Below, piece after piece: positions 18,071 to 26,498 of a stretch of DNA of 64,000 nucleotides (its first letter is position 1; each line of letters opens with the position of its first letter). Source of the stretch: Arthrobacter agilis (lineage in GTDB: Bacteria > Actinomycetota > Actinomycetes > Actinomycetales > Micrococcaceae); contig NZ_JAUSXO010000001.1 of the NCBI RefSeq assembly GCF_030816075.1, positions 3,162,001 through 3,226,000 on the forward strand. The letters run 5' to 3'. The translations under genes and the position numbers were made by a program. The notes beneath the pieces were generated by a model. It was not told the DNA's origin and made no database searches. It was given only the letters and a program-made list of their open reading frames with translations.

Positions 18071-19438
18071 TCAGCTGGCGCCCCTGCGGATGAGCTGGCC
18101 ACGCGGGTGCTCTACGCTGACGGGTTCACCGCGGAGATAGGTCCGACGGACGACCCCTGTCAGCGGCTTGCGGTCGTAGGGGCTGATGGGGTTCTTGTGG
18201 TGCAGCTTCTCGACATCGACGATGAAGCTGTCGTCGGCGGCGAACACAGCGAAGTCCGCGTCGTAGCCGAGTGCGAGCTGCCCCTTCCTGGTCAGCCGAG
18301 CGAGCTCGGCTGGACGCTTGGACATCCATTCGACCACTTTCTCGAGGGGTATGCCTCGCTGCCGTGCCTCGGTCCAGATGAGGGAGAGCCCGAGCTGGAG
18401 CGATGACACGCCGCCCCAGGCGACGCCGAAGTCACCGTTCTCGAGGTCCTTCAGATCCAAGGTGCTGGGTGAGTGATCCGAGACGATGCAGTCGATCGTC
18501 CCGTCGATCAGGCCCTGCCACAGTAGTTCCCGGTTCGAGGCTTCGCGGATGGGCGGGCAGCACTTGAAGGCGGTGGCTCCGTTGGGGATTTCCTCGGACA
18601 GCAGGGTCAGGTAGTGCGGACAGGTTTCCACCGTCAGGCGGACACCGTCCCGCTTGGCTGTTGCGATCATGGGCAAGGCATCCGAGGAGGACAGGTGAAG
18701 GATGTGCGCTCGGGATCCTGTCCATCGGGCCCGTTCGATGACCTCGGCGATCGCGACATTCTCAGCACCGCGGGGGCGTGAGGCGAGGAAGCGGGAGTAC
18801 TGGTCGCCTTCAGCGGTCGGTGCCCGGTCGATCGATCGGGAATCTTCGGCATGGACGATCATGATGGAGTCGAAACTCGACAGCTCCGCCATGTCGGCTT
18901 CCATCTCGTCGGCTTCCAGGTGCGGAAATTCATCCACGCCCGAGTGCAGCAGGAAGCACTTGAAGCCAAAGACTCCTTCATCGTGGAGACCGCGGAGATC
19001 GGCGATGTTCCCAGGGATCGCACCGCCCCAGAACCCGACATCCACGAAGACCTGATCAGCGGCAACAGCTCGTTTCTGGCGCAGCGCATCGACGGTGACC
19101 GTCGGTGGGACGCTGTTCAGCGGCATGTCGATAATGGTCGTCACACCGCCTGCGGCTGCCGCCTTGGTCGCGGAGGCGAACCCTTCCCACTCCGTCCGGC
19201 CCGGCTCATTGACGTGTACATGACTGTCCACGAGCCCGGGAAGGAGGGTTTCATCGTCAGCCAGATCCAGTTCGACCCCGCCGCTGAGGTTCGTACCCAG
19301 GGGCACGATGGCGGTGATCGACCCGTTCAGCACACCGACCTCGCGCGCCCTGACACCGGCGGTCGTCATGATCCGCCGGCCCCTGATCACCAGGTCGAAA
19401 ATCTTTTCCTCCGGGGTTGCCGGTACGTTGTCCGTCAC
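18071..19438 (-). CDS. allB: Allantoinase
   Basis: A 455-residue cyclic amidohydrolase. Binuclear metal ligands are visible: the HxH pair in DSHVHVNEPGRTEWEGF, the carboxylated Lys in GFKCFLLHSG, His in IVHAEDS and ILHLSSSD, and Asp in IVSDHSPS. It hydrolyses (S)-allantoin to allantoate. I chose the GTG at 19438, with GAGGTG six bases upstream, over the GTG at 19462 inside the glycerate kinase end. The ORF is the last gene of the minus-strand operon hyi-glxR-gcl-glycerate kinase-allB, starting 11 bases after the preceding stop. Confidence 0.94.
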   Translation of the reverse strand: MTDNVPATPEEKIFDLVIRGRRIMTTAGVRAREVGVLNGSITAIVPLGTNLSGGVELDLADDETLLPGLVDSHVHVNEPGRTEWEGFASATKAAAAGGVTTIIDMPLNSVPPTVTVDALRQKRAVAADQVFVDVGFWGGAIPGNIADLRGLHDEGVFGFKCFLLHSGVDEFPHLEADEMEADMAELSSFDSIMIVHAEDSRSIDRAPTAEGDQYSRFLASRPRGAENVAIAEVIERARWTGSRAHILHLSSSDALPMIATAKRDGVRLTVETCPHYLTLLSEEIPNGATAFKCCPPIREASNRELLWQGLIDGTIDCIVSDHSPSTLDLKDLENGDFGVAWGGVSSLQLGLSLIWTEARQRGIPLEKVVEWMSKRPAELARLTRKGQLALGYDADFAVFAADDSFIVDVEKLHHKNPISPYDRKPLTGVVRRTYLRGEPVSVEHPRGQLIRRGAS

Positions 19439-19448
19439 TGCGTCCACC

Positions 19449-20609
19449 TCACGTGTTTTCACTCAATAGTTCAGCCTGTATCTGCTTCGCGACGTCGTCG
19501 GCGACGATTTCTCCCAGCCGCTCCACCAGCGGGCCGGCCTCTGTCATGCACCGGTTCGTGTCGGGTTCGAGGTCGGCGAGGGCATAGACCCTGTCGAATC
19601 CTGCGGCACGCAATGCTTCTCGCGTCAGGGGGGTGCGCCCGCATACAGCCACGACGGGAAGGCGGAGGGAAGCGGCCAGGCGCGCCACACCCAGGGGTGT
19701 CTTCCCCATGAGCGTCTGCTCATCCAGGCTCCCCTCCCCCGTCACCACGAGCGAGGCCCCGGCGAGCTGTTCCGCTAGCTGTGTGAAGCCTAGAACAACG
19801 TCGATGCCCGGCTTCCTGACTGCATCCAGGACCGCGAGCGCGGCATAACCGGTTCCGCCGGCAGCACCTGCCCCTGCCGCTTCCGAGAGCGAGATGGCCC
19901 GCGGCCCCAGTTCGAGGGCGAGGACGTGGACCAGCCGCGCCAGACCGGATTCGAGTTGGACGACGTCGTGGGCCGTGGCGCCCTTCTGCGGAGCAAATAC
20001 CGCGGCGGCTCCGAAGGGTCCCAGCAAACCGTTGTCGACATCACTGGCGAGGATGATGTCGGTGTTCCGGAGCCGGGTATCGAGACCGGACAGGTCGACT
20101 CGGTACAGGTGCTGCAGCGCTGCACCCCCAGGGGGCAAATCATTGCCGTTCACGTCCAGCAGCCGGGCGCCGAGGCCGACGAGAAGGCCCGCTCCCCCGT
20201 CGGTGCAGGCGCTGCCGCCGACGCCGACGACAATTTCCGTGCAACCGGCATCCAGCGCATGGCGGATGAGTTCGCCGGTCCCTTTGCTCGAGGCCGTCAG
20301 TGCCATCAGCCGGCCCTCCGGCAGGAGGGCCAACCCCGAGGCGGCAGCCATCTCGATGACGGCTTGCCGCCCCCGGATACCGACAGACGCCGACACGGCG
20401 TGGCCTGTCGGGCCGGTCACGGTATGACCGACCTCTTCATACCCTGCTGCGAAGGCCGCTTCGAGGGTCCCCTCGCCGCCGTCCGCCACCGGAACTTCCA
20501 CGATCTCGAGATCCGGTAGCTGCTTCCGGAGGCCGGCGGCGAGCCTGCCGGCCACAGCAGCGGCAGACAGGGAGCCCTTGAACTTGTCGGGCGCGACGAC
20601 GATGCGCAT
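19449..20609 (-). CDS. glxK: Glycerate kinase (GlxK/GarK family)
   Basis: A 386-residue type-I glycerate kinase. The N-terminal MRIVVAPDKFKGSLSA and VPVADGGEGTLEA motifs are diagnostic, and GVGGSACTDGGAG corresponds to the family GGSATNDGG loop. The C-terminal part has VVTGEGSLDEQT and VCGRT. It phosphorylates D-glycerate, made by GlxR, to 2-phosphoglycerate (or 3-phosphoglycerate), feeding glycolysis. Only three bases separate it from the gcl stop; allB starts 11 bases downstream. The symbol glxK is by pathway context. Confidence 0.93.
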   Translation of the reverse strand: MRIVVAPDKFKGSLSAAAVAGRLAAGLRKQLPDLEIVEVPVADGGEGTLEAAFAAGYEEVGHTVTGPTGHAVSASVGIRGRQAVIEMAAASGLALLPEGRLMALTASSKGTGELIRHALDAGCTEIVVGVGGSACTDGGAGLLVGLGARLLDVNGNDLPPGGAALQHLYRVDLSGLDTRLRNTDIILASDVDNGLLGPFGAAAVFAPQKGATAHDVVQLESGLARLVHVLALELGPRAISLSEAAGAGAAGGTGYAALAVLDAVRKPGIDVVLGFTQLAEQLAGASLVVTGEGSLDEQTLMGKTPLGVARLAASLRLPVVAVCGRTPLTREALRAAGFDRVYALADLEPDTNRCMTEAGPLVERLGEIVADDVAKQIQAELLSENT

Positions 20610-20612
20610 CGA

Positions 20613-22391
20613 TCAGACCAGGAGCGAGATGGCTGTAGGAGCGTCGTCGGCGGATTCGGCCAGATCCTCGAATTCGTTGATCTGGTCGATGCCTGCGGCT
20701 CCCATCGAAATGTTCGTCACACGCTCGAGGATCACCTCGACGACGACCGGCACCTGGTGCTCGGCCATGAGCCTACGCGCCTCGTCGAAGGCGGCCTGCA
20801 GATCGTCCGCTTCGCGTACCCGGATGGCTTTGCAGCCGAGGCCTTCAGCGACCTTGAGGTGGTCGACACCGTAGCCTTCCAGGTCGGGTGCATTGATGTT
20901 CTCGAACGCCAGCGACACGTGGTAGTCCATCTCGAATCCCCGCTGGGCCTGCCGAATGAGGCCGAGGTAGGAGTTGTTGACCACCACATGGATGTAGGGG
21001 AGCTTGAACTGCGCACCCACAGCCAGTTCCTCGATCATGAACTGGAAATCGTAGTCACCCGAAAGGGCGACAACGGGCTCGCCGGGACTTGCCTGGGCGA
21101 CACCGAGTGCTGCCGGACCGGTCCAGCCCAGGGGCCCGGCCTGTCCGCAGTTGATCCAGTTCCTCGGGTTGTAGACGTGCAGGAACTGCGCTCCGGCGAT
21201 CTGTGACAGACCGATCGTCGAAACGTAGCGCGTGTCGCGACCGAAGGCCCTGTTCATCTCCTCGTACACGCGCTGCGGCTTCATGGGCACGTGGTCGAAG
21301 TGGGTTTTGCGCTGCAGCAAGGACTTCCGCTGGGCGCAGTCCTTCACCCACGCGTTCCAGTCGGGCAGTCCCTGCTGCTCACGTCGGGCCCGCGCCAGTT
21401 CCACGAGGCCGCGCAGGGCTGCTCCTGCGTCGGAGACGATCCCGAAGTCGGGCGCGAAGACACGGCCGATCTGAGTGGGCTCGATGTCGACGTGAATGAA
21501 CTTCCGCCCCTTGGTGTACACATCGAGGGCACCGGTGTGGCGGTTCGCCCACCGGTTGCCGATACCGATCACCACGTCGGATTCCAGCATGGTCGCATTG
21601 CCGTACCGGTGGGAGGTCTGCAGGCCCACCATGCCGGCCATCAGTTCGTGGTCGTCGGGGATGGATCCCCATCCCATGAGCGTCGGGATCACGGGGATGT
21701 TCAGGAGCTCGGCCAGTTCGACCAGGTCATCGGAGGCGTTGGCGTTGATGATGCCGCCGCCGGCGACGATGAGTGGGCGCTCGGCTGCAATGAGCATGTC
21801 GAGGGCCTTCTCGAGCTGCCGGGTGGTGGCGGCAGGCCTGTGGACCTGCAGCGGCTCGTAGGTGTCGGGGTCGAATTCGATCATGGTCTGCTGGACGTCG
21901 ATGGGAAGATCGATCAGTACGGGACCCGGGCGCCCGGACCGCATCTCGTAGAACGCCTTCTGGAAGGCACCGGGTACCTGTGCGGCCTCAAGGACCGTCA
22001 TGGCCATCTTCGTGACCGGCTTGGCGATGGAAGCGATGTCCACGGCCTGGAAGTCCTCCTTATGAAGCTTCGCCACCGGGGCCTGACCGGTGATGCACAG
22101 GATGGGGATGGAGTCTGCCCACGCCGAGTACAGGCCGGTGATCATGTCGGTGCCGGCTGGGCCGGACGTTCCGATGCAGATACCGATGTTGCCGGCTTTG
22201 GCTCGGGTGAATCCCTCCGCCATGTGGGAGGCGCCCTCGACGTGGCGGGCCAGGACGTGACGGATTCCTCCGTGTGCACGCATCGCCGAGTAGAAGGGGT
22301 TGATGGCTGCTCCGGGAAGACCGAAGGCCTGGGTTGCGCCTTCCTTCTCCAGGATGAGAACTGCTGCGTCTGCTGCACGCATCTGTGGCAT
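20613..22391 (-). CDS. gcl: Glyoxylate carboligase (tartronate-semialdehyde synthase)
   Basis: A 592-residue ThDP enzyme, as in E. coli Gcl (593). The family hallmark is seen: the usual catalytic Glu is replaced in [14 protein letters not shown], the position of Val51 in E. coli. The ThDP-binding motif is [11 protein letters not shown] with the following NNSYLGL. It condenses two glyoxylates to tartronate semialdehyde and CO2. It lies nine bases after glxR and three bases before glycerate kinase, giving a tight operon. Confidence 0.97.
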   Translation of the reverse strand: MPQMRAADAAVLILEKEGATQAFGLPGAAINPFYSAMRAHGGIRHVLARHVEGASHMAEGFTRAKAGNIGICIGTSGPAGTDMITGLYSAWADSIPILCITGQAPVAKLHKEDFQAVDIASIAKPVTKMAMTVLEAAQVPGAFQKAFYEMRSGRPGPVLIDLPIDVQQTMIEFDPDTYEPLQVHRPAATTRQLEKALDMLIAAERPLIVAGGGIINANASDDLVELAELLNIPVIPTLMGWGSIPDDHELMAGMVGLQTSHRYGNATMLESDVVIGIGNRWANRHTGALDVYTKGRKFIHVDIEPTQIGRVFAPDFGIVSDAGAALRGLVELARARREQQGLPDWNAWVKDCAQRKSLLQRKTHFDHVPMKPQRVYEEMNRAFGRDTRYVSTIGLSQIAGAQFLHVYNPRNWINCGQAGPLGWTGPAALGVAQASPGEPVVALSGDYDFQFMIEELAVGAQFKLPYIHVVVNNSYLGLIRQAQRGFEMDYHVSLAFENINAPDLEGYGVDHLKVAEGLGCKAIRVREADDLQAAFDEARRLMAEHQVPVVVEVILERVTNISMGAAGIDQINEFEDLAESADDAPTAISLLV

Positions 22392-22400
22392 GGGGTGTTC

Positions 22401-23300
22401 CTAACGCGAGGAGGGGTCGGTGGGTGCGATGCCGGAGAGCTGCTCTACGAGGAGCAGGAGTGCGGAGTGGTCCAGGGACCCGTGTCCCTGGGCCCGCAGT
22501 GAGCCCATGAGCTGGGCGGTGTGGGCTCCAAGAGGAATGGCGACGCCTGCTTCGCGTGCTGCTGCGACGACGATCCCGAGGTCCTTGTGGTGCAGATCGA
22601 CGCGGAAACCCGGTTCGAAGGTGCGCGCGAGCATCCCTTCGGCCTTCCGGTCCAGAATGCGGTTTCCGGCAAGACCACCGGCAAGGACCTTCACCGCGGC
22701 GGCGGTGTCGACCCTGTGGGCCTCCAGGAAGACCAGCGCCTCGGCAACGAGCTGGATCGTTCCGGCCACGATGAGTTGATTGGCGGCCTTGACTGTCTGT
22801 CCGGAGCCCGCGGGACCTACGTGGACGATGGTCTTTCCCACGGCTTCGAGGATCGGCAGCGCTGCGGCGAAGTCGCCCTCGGCGCCGCCGACCATGATCG
22901 ACAGGGTTGCCTCGATGGCGCCCTGCTCGCCGCCGGAAACCGGAGCGTCAAGAGCCTTCAGGCCGGATTCTTCGGCTGCCGCCGCCAGGCGGGTGCTGAC
23001 ATCGGGCCGGATGGTGCTGGCGTCGATCCAGTAGGCCCCCTGCTGTGCGTGGGCGAGGACACCGTCTTCGCCCGTGAGGACTGCCTCGACATCAGGTGAG
23101 TCCGGCACCATCGTGATGATGAACTCGGCGTTGCGGACGGCATCGGCGACACTCGAGGCACCCCGGCCGCCGGCTTCGACGAGCTGGTCGGTCTTGTCCT
23201 GGCTTCGGTTGTAGCCGATGACGTCGTGGCCGGCTTTCACGAGGTTGACCGCCATGGGCAGCCCCATGATACCGAGGCCGATGATTGCTACTGTGCTCAT
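22401..23300 (-). CDS. glxR: 2-Hydroxy-3-oxopropionate (tartronate semialdehyde) reductase
   Basis: A 299-residue beta-hydroxyacid dehydrogenase. The NAD(P) motif is IGLGIMGLPMA (7-17), the substrate motif DAPVSGGEQGA, and the catalytic Lys lies in GSGQTVKAANQLI. It reduces tartronate semialdehyde to D-glycerate. Gene order hyi-glxR-gcl-kinase matches known glyoxylate (glycerate) pathway operons. Confidence 0.95.
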   Translation of the reverse strand: MSTVAIIGLGIMGLPMAVNLVKAGHDVIGYNRSQDKTDQLVEAGGRGASSVADAVRNAEFIITMVPDSPDVEAVLTGEDGVLAHAQQGAYWIDASTIRPDVSTRLAAAAEESGLKALDAPVSGGEQGAIEATLSIMVGGAEGDFAAALPILEAVGKTIVHVGPAGSGQTVKAANQLIVAGTIQLVAEALVFLEAHRVDTAAAVKVLAGGLAGNRILDRKAEGMLARTFEPGFRVDLHHKDLGIVVAAAREAGVAIPLGAHTAQLMGSLRAQGHGSLDHSALLLLVEQLSGIAPTDPSSR

Positions 23301-23340
23301 GTTCCTAGTCCTTTGATTCGAGGCTGTGGTTGCGCTGCGT

Positions 23341-24135
23341 CTATGCCCGGCGTTCGCGGATCAGCCAGGAGAAGGCCGACCCGGCGGGGGCCTTGTATTC
23401 GAGGCCGACGAATCCCGTATAGCCGCCGGCCCGGGCGCTATCGACCCAGGTACCCAGTGGCAGCGCGCCGCTGCCGGGAGCCCCGCGACCGGGGGCATCA
23501 GCAATCTGGACGTGGCCGAACGATGCGGCGTGCGTGCGGATCAGCTCGGCGACATCGTCGCCGTTGACCGACAGGTGGTAGAAGTCGGCGAGGAGAGCGA
23601 TATTGGATGCTCCTTCAGCCTGTACCTTCCCGATGATGTCCAGGGCCTGTCGCGCGGTCCGGACCGGGTAGTGCTCGGCGCCGCTCACGGGTTCGAGCAG
23701 GACCGTCCCACCGATGCGGGCGACAGCCCGCGCGGCGAGGACAAGGTTCTCGATGGCGATGGCGTCCTGCTCCTCAGGCGTCGATTCCGAGGTGCGGTTG
23801 CCGTAGAGCGCGTTGAATGCCGTGCAGCCGAGGCGCTCACCGATACCCGCGGCAACCTCCAGGTTGTCGCGGAACTCCTTGCTACGGGCAGGCAGGGAGA
23901 CCAGCCCGCGCTCCCCCTCCGGCATGTTCCCGGCGTTGAAGTTCAACCCGGAAAGCTGCACGCCGGCGTCAGTGATGGAGCGCTCGAAGGCTGTGACCTC
24001 GGCGTCGGAGGGAACCGATGACTGGAACGGCCACCAGAACTCGACGAAATCGAATCCGGCGGCTTTCGCGGCCGCCGGGCGCTCGAGCAGCGGCAGCTCC
24101 GTCAGGAGGATCGAACAGTTCACTGTGTATGCCAT
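23341..24135 (-). CDS. hyi: Hydroxypyruvate isomerase
   Basis: A 264-residue TIM-barrel isomerase of the xylose-isomerase-like family. Characteristic segments are the N-terminal MAYTVNCSILLTELPLLERP, GFDFVEFWWPF, the metal-ligand strand TVLLEPVSGAEHYP, LLADFYHLSVNGDD and IADAPGRGAPGSG. It interconverts hydroxypyruvate and tartronate semialdehyde. The start ATG 24135 replaces a longer open frame, because homology starts at MAYTVN. It is the first gene of the five-gene operon, with operator site 3 at 57 bases upstream. Confidence 0.94.
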   Translation of the reverse strand: MAYTVNCSILLTELPLLERPAAAKAAGFDFVEFWWPFQSSVPSDAEVTAFERSITDAGVQLSGLNFNAGNMPEGERGLVSLPARSKEFRDNLEVAAGIGERLGCTAFNALYGNRTSESTPEEQDAIAIENLVLAARAVARIGGTVLLEPVSGAEHYPVRTARQALDIIGKVQAEGASNIALLADFYHLSVNGDDVAELIRTHAASFGHVQIADAPGRGAPGSGALPLGTWVDSARAGGYTGFVGLEYKAPAGSAFSWLIRERRA

Positions 24136-24191
24136 GGCTGGTCCTTGACGCTGGTAGAGGGCTCGAACCACACTTCGGGTATTCCGCTGTG

Positions 24192-24207
24192 TGAAATTTA
24201 ACTTTCT
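24192..24207. promoter_or_regulatory. Putative IclR-regulon operator, site 3 (hyi operon)
   Basis: TGAAATTTAACTTTCT, a member of the GRAA-N6-TTYC set in an AT-rich stretch upstream of hyi. It is the least conserved arm pair but matches site 1 at 10 of 16 positions. The rest of the 24136-24343 gap shows nothing else I can name. Confidence 0.45.
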
Positions 24208-24343
24208 TATGTTGGAACTGTAGGCGGGTTTTTCGTGAAGTGTCAAGCGTCACGCTTCCCGCGGGTCGACGCACGCGGCTCGGGAGGGGCAGGGCCGTGG
24301 AGGCGCCCGGTGGGACGTGCCGGGGGTGGTCGGGAAAGTGGAA

Positions 24344-24386
24344 CAGCTCCGCCCCCAGGCCTTCGACACACCTGGGGGCGGAGCTG
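24344..24386. terminator. Terminator after allE (minus strand)
   Basis: A perfect 16-bp stem (CAGCTCCGCCCCCAGG with CCTGGGGGCGGAGCTG) with an 11-base loop, 18 bases downstream of the allE stop in the minus direction. It separates the malic enzyme-aceB-DUF6986-allE operon from the hyi operon. Confidence 0.8.
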
Positions 24387-24403
24387 GTCCTGTGGGGGCT
24401 GGA

Positions 24404-25219
24404 CTACAGGGTGATCTGGCGGTTCACGTCCTTGTACAGCAGGTAGCGGAAGTTGGAGGGCCCACCGGCGTAGCAGGCCTGGGGGCAGAACGCCCGTAGG
24501 GACATGTAGTCGCCCTCCTGCACTTCGACCCAGTCCTCGTTCAGGCGATACACGGCCTTGCCTTCCAGGACATACAGCCCGTGTTCCATGACGTGGGTCT
24601 CTGCGAAGGGGATGGACGCACCGGGCTCGAAGGTGACGACGTTGATGTGCATGTCATAGGCGAGGTCATCGACGGGAAGCATGCGGGTGGTGCGCCACTT
24701 GTTGTTCGTATCCGGCATCGCACCGGGCGTGAGGTCCTGCTCGTTGCCGGTGACGGCCTTCGCCGTATAGCCCTCGAGGGGCTCGTACCGCTTGCGGATC
24801 CACTGGAATTTAGCCAACCCGCCGGCCTCGTTGGCGGTGGACCACTCCGAGCCCGCCGGCAGGTACGCAAAGCCGCCAGGCGTCAGAGAGTGGCTTTCTC
24901 CTTCGATGCGCACCGTCAGAGCACCTTCGAGGAGGAAGATGAATGACTCGACCTCCTTCTGCGGTTCCGGGTTGCCTGACCCGCCACCGGGGCTTACCTC
25001 CATCAGGTACTGGGCGAAAGTTGTCGCACCGCCTGCAACCGGACGGTTGAGGACCCACGCCCGGGTCCCGTTCCATTCCGGCAGCACGCTGGTGACGATG
25101 TCGCGGAGGACTCCGCGAGGAATCACCGTGTACGCCTCGGTGACGATGGCGCGGTCGCTCAGCAGATCGGTCTGCGGCGGGAGTGCGCTCTGCGGAGCGT
25201 AGTAGGAGGTGTCAGTCAT
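24404..25219 (-). CDS. allE: (S)-Ureidoglycine aminohydrolase
   Basis: A 271-residue bicupin, close to E. coli AllE (261). The N-terminal cupin has FIFLLEGALTVRIEGE and AYLPAGSEWS. The C-terminal cupin carries the Mn-site motif THVMEHGLYVLEGKAVYRLN, followed by GDYMSLRAFCPQACYAGG. It converts (S)-ureidoglycine to (S)-ureidoglycolate plus ammonia. The ATG at 25219 overlaps the end of the DUF6986 gene by eight bases, so it is translationally coupled. It is the last gene of its operon. Confidence 0.94.
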   Translation of the reverse strand: MTDTSYYAPQSALPPQTDLLSDRAIVTEAYTVIPRGVLRDIVTSVLPEWNGTRAWVLNRPVAGGATTFAQYLMEVSPGGGSGNPEPQKEVESFIFLLEGALTVRIEGESHSLTPGGFAYLPAGSEWSTANEAGGLAKFQWIRKRYEPLEGYTAKAVTGNEQDLTPGAMPDTNNKWRTTRMLPVDDLAYDMHINVVTFEPGASIPFAETHVMEHGLYVLEGKAVYRLNEDWVEVQEGDYMSLRAFCPQACYAGGPSNFRYLLYKDVNRQITL

Positions 25220-26498
25220 TGGTGCCCCTTCGGGTGAGATGTTGTTTCGGATAGGCGAGGGCCTTGAGCTCGGCAATGGATACGCCACTGTGCGTTTCGA
25301 TCTCCTGTGAGCTCAACGCCCCGCAGGCGAAGCCCCGGTCGATGAAACGTGCCAGCGCGCGTGCGGTCGCGGGCTCATCCATGATGGTGCTCTGAAGCTG
25401 ATGGACGTAGTTCTTCAGCCGCGTCGCCGCCTGGTCGAACCCTTCCAGATAGAACAGGTAGGTTGCGGCGAACCGGGAGGGCAACTGCGCGGGGTGCAGG
25501 TCCCACCCCTGGTAATAGCCGCGCTCCAGGGACCGTCGGACAAGACGCCCGTGCAGCGCCCACGCGGCATCCACGTTGTCCTCGGATCCGAGCGGAAGCA
25601 CGTTGGTGGACCCGTCGGAGAGACGGACGCCGGTTCCTGCGACGGCCACCTGCATGACCTGCTTCGCGAAGTCGGCCGCCGGGTGCTCCATCGACTGGTA
25701 CGCGGCGGCGATCTCCAGGGACGCACTGTAGTCATACGTCCCGTAATGCAGGGCCGTGACCCGCTTGTCGCTGCGGTGCAGGAGATGGGCGACAGGGATG
25801 GTGCCGTCCGCCCCCATGATCAGCTGGGGGGTCTCCATCTGCACTTCGAACCGAAGACGGCCCGGCTCCAAACCATGTGCCCGTTCGAGCTCCTCGCACG
25901 CATACACCATTGCCTGGACCTGAGCGGTGGTGCTGACCTTCGGCAAGGTGAGGACAAGGCCGGCGGGCAAGGCGCCGTGGGCGAGCAGTTCCGAGACGAA
26001 CACGTCCAGGGTCCGCAGACCGCGGGCCCGGGTGTCCTGCTCGAAGCTCTTGAACCGGATACCGACGAAGTCGGAGCATTTCTGTGCGGAGACGGCATCA
26101 CTGACCCGCTGCGCGGCCTGCGCTGCGTGGAAGTCCTCCTCGTCATCTCCTCTCGGCCCATAACCGTCCTCGAAATCCAGTCGCAGGTCCTCGATCGGTT
26201 CGGCCAGGAGCTTCACGTTGACCTTGTCCGCGATCTGGCGGCGGAGACCCTCCGGTGCGCCGACGAGCTCACAGACATGGTTCATGCCGCGCGTCCCGAC
26301 TGCCTCGAGAGCCTGGGCGCCCCATGCGGTGAGGGTCGACGTGTCGAAGCGGTCGGCCGGCAGGTAAACGGTGTGGATCGGCTGCCGGGAACCGCTGTCT
26401 CCCGGATAGTCGTGCTCGAGGGAACGGTCGGTTGCTGCCAGGGTGTCATCGATGTGGGCGTGCACCGCGTCGGACAGCCGCGAGCGGACCACCGTCAC
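25212..26498 (-). CDS. DUF6986 family, HpcH/HpaI-CitE-like aldolase/lyase of unknown substrate
   Basis: A 428-residue protein with a CitE/HpcH-type barrel. The acidic metal-site segment is DLRLDFEDGYGPRGDDEE, a second acidic ligand lies in RFEVQMETPQLI, and HYGTYDYSASL resembles the GT(x)DL region of citrate-lyase-like enzymes. Relatives are annotated as aldolases or (wrongly) phosphoenolpyruvate kinases. The GTG start overlaps the aceB stop (GTGA), and the 3' end overlaps allE, so it is embedded between malate synthase and ureidoglycine aminohydrolase. A lyase step on a glyoxylate- or ureidoglycolate-derived compound is a plausible guess only. Confidence 0.75.
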   Translation of the reverse strand: MTVVRSRLSDAVHAHIDDTLAATDRSLEHDYPGDSGSRQPIHTVYLPADRFDTSTLTAWGAQALEAVGTRGMNHVCELVGAPEGLRRQIADKVNVKLLAEPIEDLRLDFEDGYGPRGDDEEDFHAAQAAQRVSDAVSAQKCSDFVGIRFKSFEQDTRARGLRTLDVFVSELLAHGALPAGLVLTLPKVSTTAQVQAMVYACEELERAHGLEPGRLRFEVQMETPQLIMGADGTIPVAHLLHRSDKRVTALHYGTYDYSASLEIAAAYQSMEHPAADFAKQVMQVAVAGTGVRLSDGSTNVLPLGSEDNVDAAWALHGRLVRRSLERGYYQGWDLHPAQLPSRFAATYLFYLEGFDQAATRLKNYVHQLQSTIMDEPATARALARFIDRGFACGALSSQEIETHSGVSIAELKALAYPKQHLTRRGTND

